A DNA stretch of 64,000 nt from Acanthaster planci (Eukaryota > Echinodermata > Asteroidea > Valvatida > Acanthasteridae): positions 113,844 to 177,843 of the forward strand of contig NW_019091427.1 of NCBI RefSeq assembly GCF_001949145.1, read 5' to 3'. Position 1 is the stretch's first letter. The number at the start of each line of letters is the position of its first letter. A program made the position numbers and the translations under genes. The notes below the pieces were generated by a model. The model worked only from the letters and a program-made list of their open reading frames with translations, was not told where the DNA came from and searched no databases. Shown in pieces: positions 1 through 11,000 of the stretch.

Positions 1-230
1 GATTATCACGGTTGTGGCCAACATTACTGGTTTTGTGACCTAAGATGTCTTCACTAGTCCAGTGCACACATCTGAACAGAACTGTGCCTGAGTCTTCAAG
101 TCTATGACATTGGCGCATCACTTGGAAGAAGAGGTCCTAGGTTCAAATCCTTATTCACTTTCTTTGCACATCCGAAAATGATTAAACTGTTCAGTTGGAG
201 CGGCTGCTTTTTTTTGGTGTTTGATTTCAG

Positions 231-2543
231 AAAGAGAAGGCCAAAGGGTCCAACATTGCCTATATGTTTAGATTACCCTTCTCAGCTGGCAACGTCTTCA
301 GTGCAAGTATGCTGGATACTCTTCTCTACCAGGTAATTTCCCTGAGCTGGAAGAATATCGGATTTCAACGCGCCAAATGAAATGAGAGAAAAAATGAAAT
401 ACTCTGAGGGATTTACTAATGTAAATTGCTGTCTGATGTGGAATTCAAGAAGGGTGTACTCTTAATTTGCTGTGACATTCAAGAAATGAAACTGTGATAG
501 CTTGCCAATTCTCTCTGCTAATGGGACACCCATTTCTCAGTCTTGTGTAACCAATGTGTTGTCGCTGCCTTTTTTTGGCCTTGTTTTAGTCTTACGTTAA
601 GAGCTACATGATCTCCTTCACACGGCTGCTCTTGGGCCTGGACCAGGCGCCGGGCTCTGGCTACCTTTGTGAACTGAGGATCACGGCCGAGGACATGTGG
701 ATCAGGACCTACGGCCGCCTCTACCAGAAGCTTTGCTCCACCACCCATGAGATCCCCATAGGGGTGTACCGAACCCACAGCCAGTCCGACAACAAATCTG
801 AGGTTAACCTTTAAAAAGTTTGTCCATGGTATCTTGACTGGAAATTTGAAGGGTGGGCCAAGTGGGCTTTGCACTGGTCATTAATATTTTATTGAGATTC
901 TCCACCGTAAAGTCTGCTCACGGAGTAAAATCCCCACCTTTTGTGTGTGTGTGTCCCATCAGCTGTCGGTGACCATCGAGGATGACGACAACTCCTCCTT
1001 GGGCGTGTCGGAAGAGAGGAAGGAGATTGCCAGCATCATCAGGATGAAGATGCAGAAGATTGACCTCCCTGCTGAAGAATATGGTAACCATCTCTCCCTT
1101 CCCAGGTCCCCCCTCCCCCATCGCTTTCACTGGTTGTTCTTGAGTTGACGCTGCTGTTAGGTCGAGAGGTTCCCAGTCCTCCACTCCTCGTGTGGGTAGC
1201 TTAATCACTTTTTTTGTCATGGGTCCTGACTTATGACTGCCTATCGATTGTAATGTAGGCTTCAGTGGGAGTAATGTTGGCATATCATATGGAGTGCAAA
1301 AACCTTTGAAGTCCATAGGGACCAAATCTTAATTTGAAAAGAATGCCACTATCTTGGACTGTAGATTTGTACGAGATCTGAAATTTGCTTTAACTTTGCA
1401 CTGATAACTCTTGATAGCTTAGATCACGCGAAAGCCCTTGAAAATGTCATCTGTTTCCATTCTAAGTAGCTTTAGCTAATTTTACAGTAGTTTTGCTATT
1501 GTGCCGAGTGTAACAGAGGATGGCTTAATGATAGCTTCCGAGGTAATTTCTGCCAAGAACACCATTTTTTAAACTAAGGTTTTCCTGCTTGAAAACAGCT
1601 CCAGAAATTGGTGCTGTGAAATGGAATCTCTTGCATTGAGAATCAGCAGGCATCCAAATGGAACATTGTGGTACTCGGATCGAAATTACCAGATGAGAGA
1701 TAACCGTGACCTACACTGTACCATGTTGCTTGTTTGTTGCGCCCAACAGATAGCGAAGTAAGTGACAAGCGGAACAAGTTGTCGTATGTGCTGATCAACC
1801 CGAGCTTTGATTTGAAGCTGGAAATGGACGACGTCATGTAAGTGTTCGACTGGTGAACAATACAGCACTGAGTTAGTTCAATTAGTGGCCTTCCCACATT
1901 CAAAGAGTTCCAGGGGATATTGGAAAGAGTAATTAATCCTTCGAGATTCTGGGTTACTGAGATCCAGGAAATGTTAATTTGGGGTTACCAATCACACAAT
2001 CCAGGGTTATTACTTGCCAAAAAGCAGCTTAAAATTGGTTACCAGTCATGCAGTGTGTGCTGCACATACCGATTATTGTGAGTTGTGAAAGAATGAAGCA
2101 TTTTCCTGAGGAATGTGTTTTTAGGGTGGGGTGTAAAAAACATTGAGACAGTTCTTGTTTTCTGAAGTTTGCCATATAAGTGGGATGAGATTTCCCCCAC
2201 TCACTATTTTTAACCCTAAAAGAGCTGGGGGGAGGAGAGGGGGAGGTTCCATTATCTCTGATATCATCACAAACCACAACGCATGGCTAAGTTTCTACAA
2301 GACAGACTAAAACTTTTCTCGGTGCAAGATGCAGGAGAAAAAGTAGGGCTGCCTTTTTGTCGGAGGAATCGTCTTTATTTTAATCACTCTACTCTTTCTC
2401 TCAGCTTCATCATCAAGCCTGCCGGAGGCCCCAAGACGCCATCCCCGATGCCCCCGCGCCGAAAATTCAGCAGCCGGCGGAAGCCCAAGAAGGCAGAGCC
2501 GCGAGCCGAGCCGCAAGGCAGCAATGTGGACACCAAGCTATAG
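231..2543 (+). CDS. KCNT: Sodium-activated potassium channel (Slack/Slick, KCNT) C-terminal exons, 5' part outside the window
   Basis: KCNT channels are tetrameric Na+-gated K+ channels of the plasma membrane. The cytoplasmic tail holds tandem RCK domains. I see five exons: 231-332, 590-802, 963-1083, 1750-1837 and 2405-2543. They join in frame with GT-AG borders to 220 residues ending at TAG. Recognition rests on [59 protein letters not shown] and [11 protein letters not shown], which match the distal RCK2 region and tail of vertebrate KCNT1/2. Pore and RCK1 exons lie upstream of the window. The tail after the last hydrophobic strand (FIIKP) is short and basic, rich in Pro, Arg and Lys, and ends DTKL. 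That fits a class I PDZ ligand, as does ETQL in vertebrate Slack. The donor after exon 590-802 is GTTAAC, a weak but acceptable site. KCNT1 and KCNT2 cannot be separated, since one ancestral gene is expected in invertebrates. Confidence 0.95.
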
Positions 2544-5500
2544 CGCCCGGGAGGGGCGGGGTGAGTGTAACACAGGGGGAGGGTGCAAACAATGCACGCT
2601 AACTGCCGCAGCAACAGAGAATGAGATGGGGGAAAGGAGATTGCTCAGAGTTCTGAAAACATTGGTGTTCCCTCTGGCGAAATTGGATTTTGCTGTCAGA
2701 AGTGGGTGTAATCTTGACCAGGATGACAGTTTGGAACCTTTGTACTTAAAGGGGTCACCCAGTTTAGGAGAATTTGCTGCTCCTCGTTATCAGACTGAAG
2801 AATCGCAAGGTGACCCAGTAGCTTCAGGAGTGAGCTTTGCGACAGGAAAAGGGCCAAGTTCCACAGCCAATATGTGATCAGCTTCATTGAAAGAAATTAC
2901 TTTTCATACCAGGAAAGGAAACAAAGTCTCCCTTCGGAGCAGATTGGCGAAGATGATTCCTTCAAAGACATATTTGGGGGATTGCATCGGATTACTGGAT
3001 AAAATGGATGTCCGCCCCTCACAACACAGAGGGGAGCTATCGAATCTTTTAAACGAGCCCTCTGTTGGCCTTTTATGAACATTTGCCCCCAAAAATCCTA
3101 TCTTGGTATCAGTTGAGGTAGAAGAGCTTTGGCGGTAGCTGTTTAAGCATGGGCTGAAAAGAAGACTAAGAATTTTCAGTATTAGGTCACATTGAAAATG
3201 TACATTGCGTGGTTTTTATTTATTTATTGTGGGGCTGGCCCCGGAGGAAATCGTAGATCTTGCTTGTAAACTAGTCAGAGCATTTAAAATTATAAAAGAA
3301 AACCATCTTGTGAAAAAAGTGTAGTCACTATATAGTGTCTGAAATTTCTTTCGTGGAAAGTGCCACCTGGACCTACGCAAACCCCAATCTTGTCCAGTCC
3401 CGTGCAATTTTCATAAAATCAAATCATTGAACGCACATTAACACAAACTAAGTCACGGTCATTAAGCAGTGTGACTCCATATTGTTTCTGTAGGAACACT
3501 TTGGTTTTTTTAATTTAAAATAAATATTGCATTTTTTCCTTATCTGTAAATATTTCATGACCAGCAAATGGTAAAGAAAAGATGTTAACAAAGTTTAAAT
3601 TCATTTTTGAAGTGCTCCAAGTGGTATTAATTTGTATTTTAGAGGTTTTATTACTTTCAAAACCAGGATAGCAGCTGCTTTTCAGTAATCACAAAGTTTT
3701 TCATTTTATAAACCCTTTCATTGTACATTATCCTGAGTTTTGGACCCTTGCAGTTTTGTTGTCAGGACAGAAGGAAAGTTACAAGTTTCAAATCAGACAT
3801 TGCACAATGACGAGTCGTCACCTTGTCTTCTTGGAAGGTCGTTGTCAAAATTGTTGGGAGTTATTTAGAAAAAAGAGCTTTGTGCTGGATTCAGTTAGCT
3901 CAACGTGCACCGTGTGGAGAGGAAAAATTCAGTGTTTCACTGTGGTTGTATGACCTTTGACCTTGCCATGAGCCCATTCATGTAGATTTACATGTACTTC
4001 ATTCTGTGTTCAATTGTATTTGTTACACTGCGTTGTTTGTCACCCAATTTTGAAATTACAAATTTATTGGGTTTTTTGAGAGTGCAATGTCAGATTTTAA
4101 TTTGGCTTGTTTGTGCAGTATGTGATATTGCTCATTATTCCGCTTTCCATTTTTTTCTTTCAGTGGTGTTTCAATGCAGTTATACTTCATTTCCAAAGTG
4201 AAAATATGCCACTTTCTGGCCCTCCAAGTTAAGGGGGGCCTGGACTTTAATATGCGTCATTGCAAGGAATTGCCAGTTTACAAATGGAAAATATGCATTT
4301 TCGTAAGTTTTGCCCAACACATGCAGTTTTCCATCTGTCGAATCGTTAGATGTGATAAGGATAGCTTCAGTCTTGGCTAAGGCATGTGTGACACAAGTGT
4401 ACAAGTCTCAGATTTACTAGAAGTACTGTATGTGTTTCCCATGTAGATGTTCTCTTGTACCGGTAGCTAAATGTATATCTCTGGGAAAGTTCTCGGTGCA
4501 TTATTGCAAACACAACAGGGCTTCAACCTCTCTTTCTGAATGAGCTGTAATACCTTTTGAAATGTTCTTGCCTTGAAGAAAGCTCAATCATTTAACTTCT
4601 TGCTTATTCAGCCTTGAATTACTAGATACAACTCATCAACCAGACACAAGTAAGATGTTTTACTTGGTTTGTACCCCATCTTTGTGTAGGCGATACCCCT
4701 GTGCAGTCTGCCAACTTGCTATCCCAACCCTATTTGTATAAATTTTTACTTGTATATATAGAAATCATCCATGGAATACCAGTGGTGTACAAATGCAAGT
4801 GAACCGGATCTTGAACTTGGTACTTGAAAATGGAGTACAAAATATCTGTATGGATCATACTTGGAATAGAGCCTTGTGTATTAAACTATTGTCATCGGGC
4901 AGAACGGAGTCTTTGGAGAAAGGGGATTGATCTTTTCTGTCAAAAGCACCCACTGTTTCCCTTTGATTCTGGTTTGCCACCCTAGAAATCTCTGAGTTCG
5001 TAGAGTTGAGGTTTCTTAACACAGAAGTAGTCACACTGTTTGGATATGGTAACACAGAAGACCCGGGTTGTCCTGGAAAGTCACATTTTTTCACCACACA
5101 GTTGTGGCTGTTGTAGAATATCCTGGTATATCTCTCCCAGTCCCTTCCAACTCGGTGGAAATTTTTCCCTTTCCTTCAAAAATCTAATATGGTCAGGTGA
5201 TGATTGGTGCATTTGTAACATGTAAAATATTCAACGTAACTATTCAGAAGTAAACCATTATGATCAAAATCAGGAAGTATATAACAAGTGCTTTACATCA
5301 TTGGGTCAACTTTCTTTTTATTAAAAAAGAATAGACCTGACGACTGTCTTTCAGTCTCTATTTTAGAATTTATTTTATAAAAGCATAAGCATATTGCATA
5401 ATAAAATTAGACATATGTAAATGAAATATTTATGGAAAGTTCCCCAACTTTTCAAACTAATCTACATGTATATCATGGTTCAGTTTCTTTCATATTTTGG

Positions 5501-6832
5501 GAGGCAATTAGTTGATTTTGCTTTTTAAATCTGTCAAAAGTGTAGCGAGATACCTGTTCGTGAGCCATGAATCACCCCTTAACATTTTGTTTTTGGTTGT
5601 CGTTAATTCACATGGAGGTGGCAGACCTTTTGTTGAACTAAATCTTGCCCTCATGTTTAAATCAGACATATGCATGGATCCAGATGTCGCTTTGTTATGA
5701 AGTCATAATTTAAAGGAATGAACATATGATTTGTGATGATGACTTTAGATATTTTGTTTAGATATTTTGTTTAGTGCAATGTAAAGGTATTATTATTTTG
5801 ACTTTTTATAAAGCTTGTACTGTAAAACGTCTGAATGGCTGGACACATGGAGTGAAATTTTGCTCTGGGGCCAAAAAAACCTTTTGCAAACTTTAACAAA
5901 GAAACTACATGTACCTATTATTGTACATAATTACTTCAGAGTCTTGTATCCTGAATTGGACATTTCTGTGAAGTGAATGCTGCCCTCGTGCAGGGGCATG
6001 GCGATTTTTCTGGGCATGGTTTGTGACAGGTGCTATTTGTCAAAAATGGGCGGGGTGTGGGAAAGATCGTGTACCATTCTGTGACACCTGATACTAATCG
6101 TATTTATTCATGTCGCATCTCATGGGTTTGAAGGTTGTCCATGATATTTTCTGCAGCGTTGGCCGACAGCTGAATGTGGCTTGCTTGTGGCCCTTTGTAT
6201 ATAGCAAATGTAACGCTAAATGGACTTGAGTGCACTTTATTAATCAATGAATCAACGATTGTGAGAACTTTAACAAAAAAGGGTTATTTAAATGAAAAGG
6301 CAGACACTGTGGAAAATTTGACTCATCTTTTGCAGTTATTGTTCGAACAGGCTATTTTTAAGGTACATGAACCATGATGTAACCTGTTTTCATTGAATCA
6401 ATGTTGGCAGCATATCTGGCCTAGTTGTTATTTTGGTCTGCCACGGTAAAAGAAATTTGGTGATGCATTTGAGATGCATCTTGAAACAAGTTTTGATGAC
6501 TGTAACATTTTCAGGAAAGAACCAGCAGTTGATCTGAATGTGAGGCTTATTGGTATGCTGGTGACTGTCTTATTTAACCACTGCACAAGCCCCTGTGCCT
6601 GTGCAGACAGTATTGGGAGATTGATTGGCACATTCTTCAGTCACTGCACATAGTGATCATGTGTTCATGAATAATGAATATAAATTTGGCATGTTGTCAA
6701 GCTTGGTAAAGACAAGAGAACTGGCTGTCTCTTTTTTTTTTGTTTCTGGGATTCGGGAGAAATGATCACAAGTGGCATATCTGGAGAGCAAACACTTGTG
6801 CGTGCCATTGTTAATCCTTTTTTTCCGTACAG

Positions 6833-7052
6833 AATCCAACAATAACTATCTAAGTCTGCTGAAACAAACAGAATCTAACAAAGGAAGCCTGATGAATCCA
6901 GAACCCAACAGCAGAGTGGAACGTGCTCAATTCCAACGGCAAAGTAGAGCCTGCTACCCAATGGCAGAGTGGAGCATGCTAAATTCAACAGAACCCAACA
7001 GCAAAGTTGGAATGTGCTCGGTCCAACTGAACCCAACCACAGTTTGTGCCGG
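6833..7052. repeat. Degenerate tandem repeat of an AACCCAACAGCA-type unit
   Basis: Phrases such as GAATCCAACA, GAATCTAACA, GAACCCAACAGCAGAGTGGA and GAACCCAACAGCAAAGTTGGA recur every 30-80 bases, mixed with GTGCTCAATTCC and GTGCTCGGTCC. The units are too diverged to fix a period. The ORF of 94 codons across it is a by-product of the repeat and resembles no protein family. Confidence 0.4.
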
Positions 7053-7146
7053 CTGAAATTTGGCAGATTCAAACAACAGCCACGTTCAGCTTAATCCGCA
7101 CACTGCTGAATATTGTTGGATAAGGGTTGTTGGGCTAGCATTCACT

Positions 7147-7732
7147 TTAACCACTCCCTGCCGGGCGACCCGTTTTCGAGTACATAGGTTCCGGGGAGCC
7201 CAGAACTGGGACAAAAGAGTTGGGCCTTTTAACAAACGACCGTGCTCATCACAAAAGACTGAGCTGCTGGGCATTACCGACATTTTTCACTCTCAAAAGT
7301 GGAGATAATCCAGCCTTGTTTTGAAACAGTATACCACGGTTTGGGGCATTTAGAGCAAGCGGATTACCACCGGGGACAAAAGCTCTCCACCACCGCAGTG
7401 ATGAGCCACACAGCATCGCTGCTCGCTAATCTGGCCCCTATTGAAAAGAGGTTTGCCGGTTTGCCTTTGCCGGTTTCGGGAACAAAAGAATCTTACATAA
7501 CACCGCACAATCTGGGCTCTTTTTCCAAGGCTGCAGGCATGGCTGAAATATTCAAAAGTCAATGAACATTAATGTCAGCTTTAGAGTAGTGCCCAAAGAG
7601 TCCTTCATGTAGGTATAAACGGCCATTAAATGACATGATGAATTTTTGAAGAATTTCGAAAACGGAATATCTTGAAAAGGACCCGGCATCTTGTCTTTCT
7701 CAAGAAAAATCCACCCGGCAGCAAGTGGTTAA
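7147..7732. mobile_element. Non-autonomous piggyBac-like element (TTAA-flanked MITE), complete copy
   Basis: The left end reads TTAACCACTCCCTGCCGGG (7147-7165) and the right end CCCGGCAGCAAGTGGTTAA (7714-7732). These are inverted repeats with TTAA at both outer edges, the target-site hallmark of piggyBac transposons. No transposase frame lies within the 586 bp. A second, diverged copy of the same family starts at 47826. It shares internal phrases such as GCGGATTACCAC, GGGGACAAAAG, GCTAATCTGGCCCCTA and ACATAACACCGCAC. Assignment to piggyBac is inference from the TTAA target and terminal C run. Confidence 0.75.
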
Positions 7733-8031
7733 GCTTCAGCACCCAAAAACTGTATTGACATGTTAGGCTCTGCTAAGAATTTTCCGCCAGGATTTGCTAG
7801 TTAGTCTGTTTCCAGTGCCTGATCTGTTCATGTCAAAAACTTGGACTCTCCAGAATTTCAGTCTCCACAGCATGGCATGTTCTTACAAAATAAGCTAAGT
7901 CATTTAATCTCTCAACCCATTTTTGAAATTTCTTTTGCTGCGATGCCTCATTAGATAGATATGAAAGACACATACAGAATCAAAATTGTACATTCAAGAT
8001 CTACCCGTTTTAACTTTCATGACCTGTTTCA

Positions 8032-11000
8032 TCAACAGAGGAGCAAAGCTGTAAGACAGCAAAGATGACTGCAGCTAGGCTTGACAGTGATGGCTTCCTC
8101 GCTAAACAGCCGATGAGATGTACCCAGCCGGTAGTGGCCATCACGATCAATTCACCAGCCCACCTTGCATAAGAGGAAATTGCAAGCAGAAACTGTTCAG
8201 GAATTTGATCTGCGAGTATTCAAAAGTACAGCACTAGACTTGCAATCCAGAAAAAAAGGAACAGAGAGAAATCCTTTGGTCGAGACTGGAAAGGATTGAG
8301 GCATCAGGCATCACTTCTATCTCACTGCAGATGGTGGAATTGGGTTATTTTTGACATTGTACTTGCTGGCTAACAAGTTGACCTTCTACTTGTTGGCAAT
8401 GCTGTCTATGGCTACATCCGAATCTCTTGTCTAGAGCTAGGTCTAGGTCTCCACTCCATTAGAAACGCGTGGAGACGCGTAGACAATAGACCTAGCCATA
8501 GCTCTGGAAACCCGTTTCGGACATGGCCTGAGTGTGTGCATAGTATTCAGGGCTCTCACAGCATAGAGTACCGCAGTGTGACGTCACTGTGAACCAGAAA
8601 GTGCAGTGTAAACAAATGGAGTAAGCGCGCGAGTTGGTTCACGCGCTGGTTCTCACGCTAATGCCTTTTACGCACTAATTATGCGTGTGACGTATTCACT
8701 TCGATACTCTATACATGTAGATAAAGCCAAGTGTTACAGCTCTGGGACAGTAGAAGTACAAGTAGTTTTTAGAGGGTCAAACTTAAGAGGATTTAATGAC
8801 AAAAAGTTTAATACCAAGAAATCGATGAAATCAATGCAAACATTCTCACCGGTCACTTCTACTTCAGCCCCAGTCATGTAACTGCTCCTTTTTGAAGCCA
8901 GGAATAAACAGACCTCGGCTACCTCCGAGGGTTCACCCTCCCTCTTTAAGGGGATGAACTGCCTGATCTGAAAAGTCAACCAAAAAAAATGTAGTCACCC
9001 CAAAACATCCACAGACATGGAAGGGTTTGATACAGCTCAGGCCGAGTGTTTGGAACTACCAATAGCAATGCATGGAGAGTCTGATAAACCCTGAATCAGT
9101 CAAAAAAAAAATTAACTTCAGCCTTGCCACAATAGAGTACCGAAGTGTGACGTCACTGTGAACCAGAAAGTGCAGTGCAAACGAATGGAGTACGCGGGCT
9201 GGTTCTCACGCTAATGCCTTTTACGCACTAATTGTGCGCGTGACGTATTCACTTCGGTACTCTATGAAATTTGGGGCATAATTTTTGTTCCTTTGGCGTC
9301 TGAGGTCTTAGTCCGATTTAAACATACATGGGGGAAAATAATGCTGTGATTACCAAACTCAGGTTTTGTATCGGCACAGCGTCCGTCATTGGTGTTTTGA
9401 TGAACCCAGGTAAGATCACATTGCATCTGATGCCGTACCTGTAAGACAACGGTTCAGATTATCCTGAATTCAGGTCTACTGCGACAGAGCATCGATTCAT
9501 CTCACAGAAGTTCCTGAAATGAAAACCTCCAACAGATCTCCATTTAAACAGGAGTACACTACGCTCTACAGGAAAGTGAAAAGTACAACCTAATTCACTG
9601 AGCAAGAGACAATTTCTCTCGTGCAGCCAACAAAAGCAAAGAGAGCAATGAGGCAATAAACACAGTCAAGTGGGTGTTTATCAAACATACATGTCCACCA
9701 GGACAGGTGCTCATGGGGTCTGTCAAACATTCAAACTACAATCCAGTGGCGTAGCTAGGATTTTACTGGTGGGCAAGCGCAAAGGGGGCACCAGCATCTT
9801 ATGGGGGGGGCCCAGCTTTCAGTGGTGTGGCTTTTGGGGGCAAGTTTTAGTTTGCCTTGTTCAATATCCATTCATCCATTTTTTTTTCAGTGGGGGGGGG
9901 AGGGCACGAGACCCTCCCAGGCCCCTCGTGGCTACATCACTGCTACCATCTGAGCTCCCTGGGGTGTACTCGATGCTGCCATTTTGGTGCAAAGCAGTTA
10001 CGTCAATCACGATTGCCATGTCAGCTCTCATAGCTTTATACAGATACCCAAATATTCCCAGTTGGCAAGACACAATGAGTGACAAAGTGCCGTGCCCAAG
10101 GGCACACATATCATCACCCCCGGCTGGACTCGAACCAGCGACCTGCAGCTTTTCCCCGAAGACCACAAATGGAATGCCCTTAACCATGGGGCTACAGCAC
10201 TCCACAAAGGAAACGCGATGAAACTCCCAAATGTGCTTGAATGGGCCCCTGTCCATGGTTTGCCAGCTTGTGTCTAAGGAGTCCCCCTTCTCCCAGTGAT
10301 GCCCAAGGGGATGCTCACCTGCCCAGTTCCCTGGCCGTTGTTTTAGTGAAGCCCACCACACCTGCCTTGGATGCTGAGTAGTTGCACTGGCCCACATTAC
10401 CGTACTGAGAGTGAGGGGAAAATCATTGAGAAGAAAAGTGAAACATTTCTCACAATTAAATTTTCACAGAGACAACCAGTGAAACATCAGTCCTTGTGAT
10501 TTGGAAATTGCAGGCATGTGAAAAAAAACTCCCGGACCTTTCCAGGCATGCAATTTCTCTAGGCATGTGATTTTGAAAAAGGAGTCAAAACCTTGGGTCA
10601 ATCAAGGCATAGTAAAATAAACAAAACCAACAAGAAGTAGTGCAACAGTTTCAGATCACACCCGCTCACTTCAAGTGAACTTTTAAAATGTTTTATGACG
10701 GTCGTAAAATCATGCCCTTTCCACAAAAGCAGCCTAGATGGACCATGCAGAGCTCCTCTGAGCCACAAGATCACTCTAATTCTCCAATAAATCTCCCAAT
10801 TTTCCTGGGGTTTCTTTTCACTGGATCTCTTTCCTGTGAGTAATTCCCGTTCATAACGCTAACACATTTTATCAGGACATTTACATGTCTGCACACAAAT
10901 ATCTGCTGCAATCCACACTGGCGTGATCTCTCCATGGCTTTCATGCATCATGATTGACTGGTCTGGTCCTAGTCTCAACTTCAAAGGATTTGTTGCTTCA

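Larger units (their letters stand above)
2544..8031. other. KCNT 3' UTR and intergenic DNA
   Basis: No coding homology was seen on either strand in this 5.5 kb. The first part is probably KCNT 3' untranslated sequence. Candidate AATAAA signals lie at about 3519 and 5399, but which one is used cannot be told. The stretch is AT-rich and holds a small direct repeat near 5745-5775, degenerate repeated units near 6830-7050, and one complete TTAA-flanked element at 7147-7732 (listed separately). Confidence 0.5.

Noticed and set aside
3223-3231. TTTATTTATTTATT as a polyadenylation signal of KCNT
   Set aside because: On the transcript strand it is not AATAAA. The AATAAA at about 3519 is a better candidate.
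10115-10205. tRNA gene with a long variable arm (minus strand)
   Set aside because: A and B boxes are present, but the 3' acceptor strand has no 5' partner and SINE body sequence follows directly.
9670-10397. 183- and 178-codon open frames on opposite strands
   Set aside because: They span a MITE, a SINE and the HSD17B8 exon at 10404-10319. Only that exon, in its own frame, is coding.
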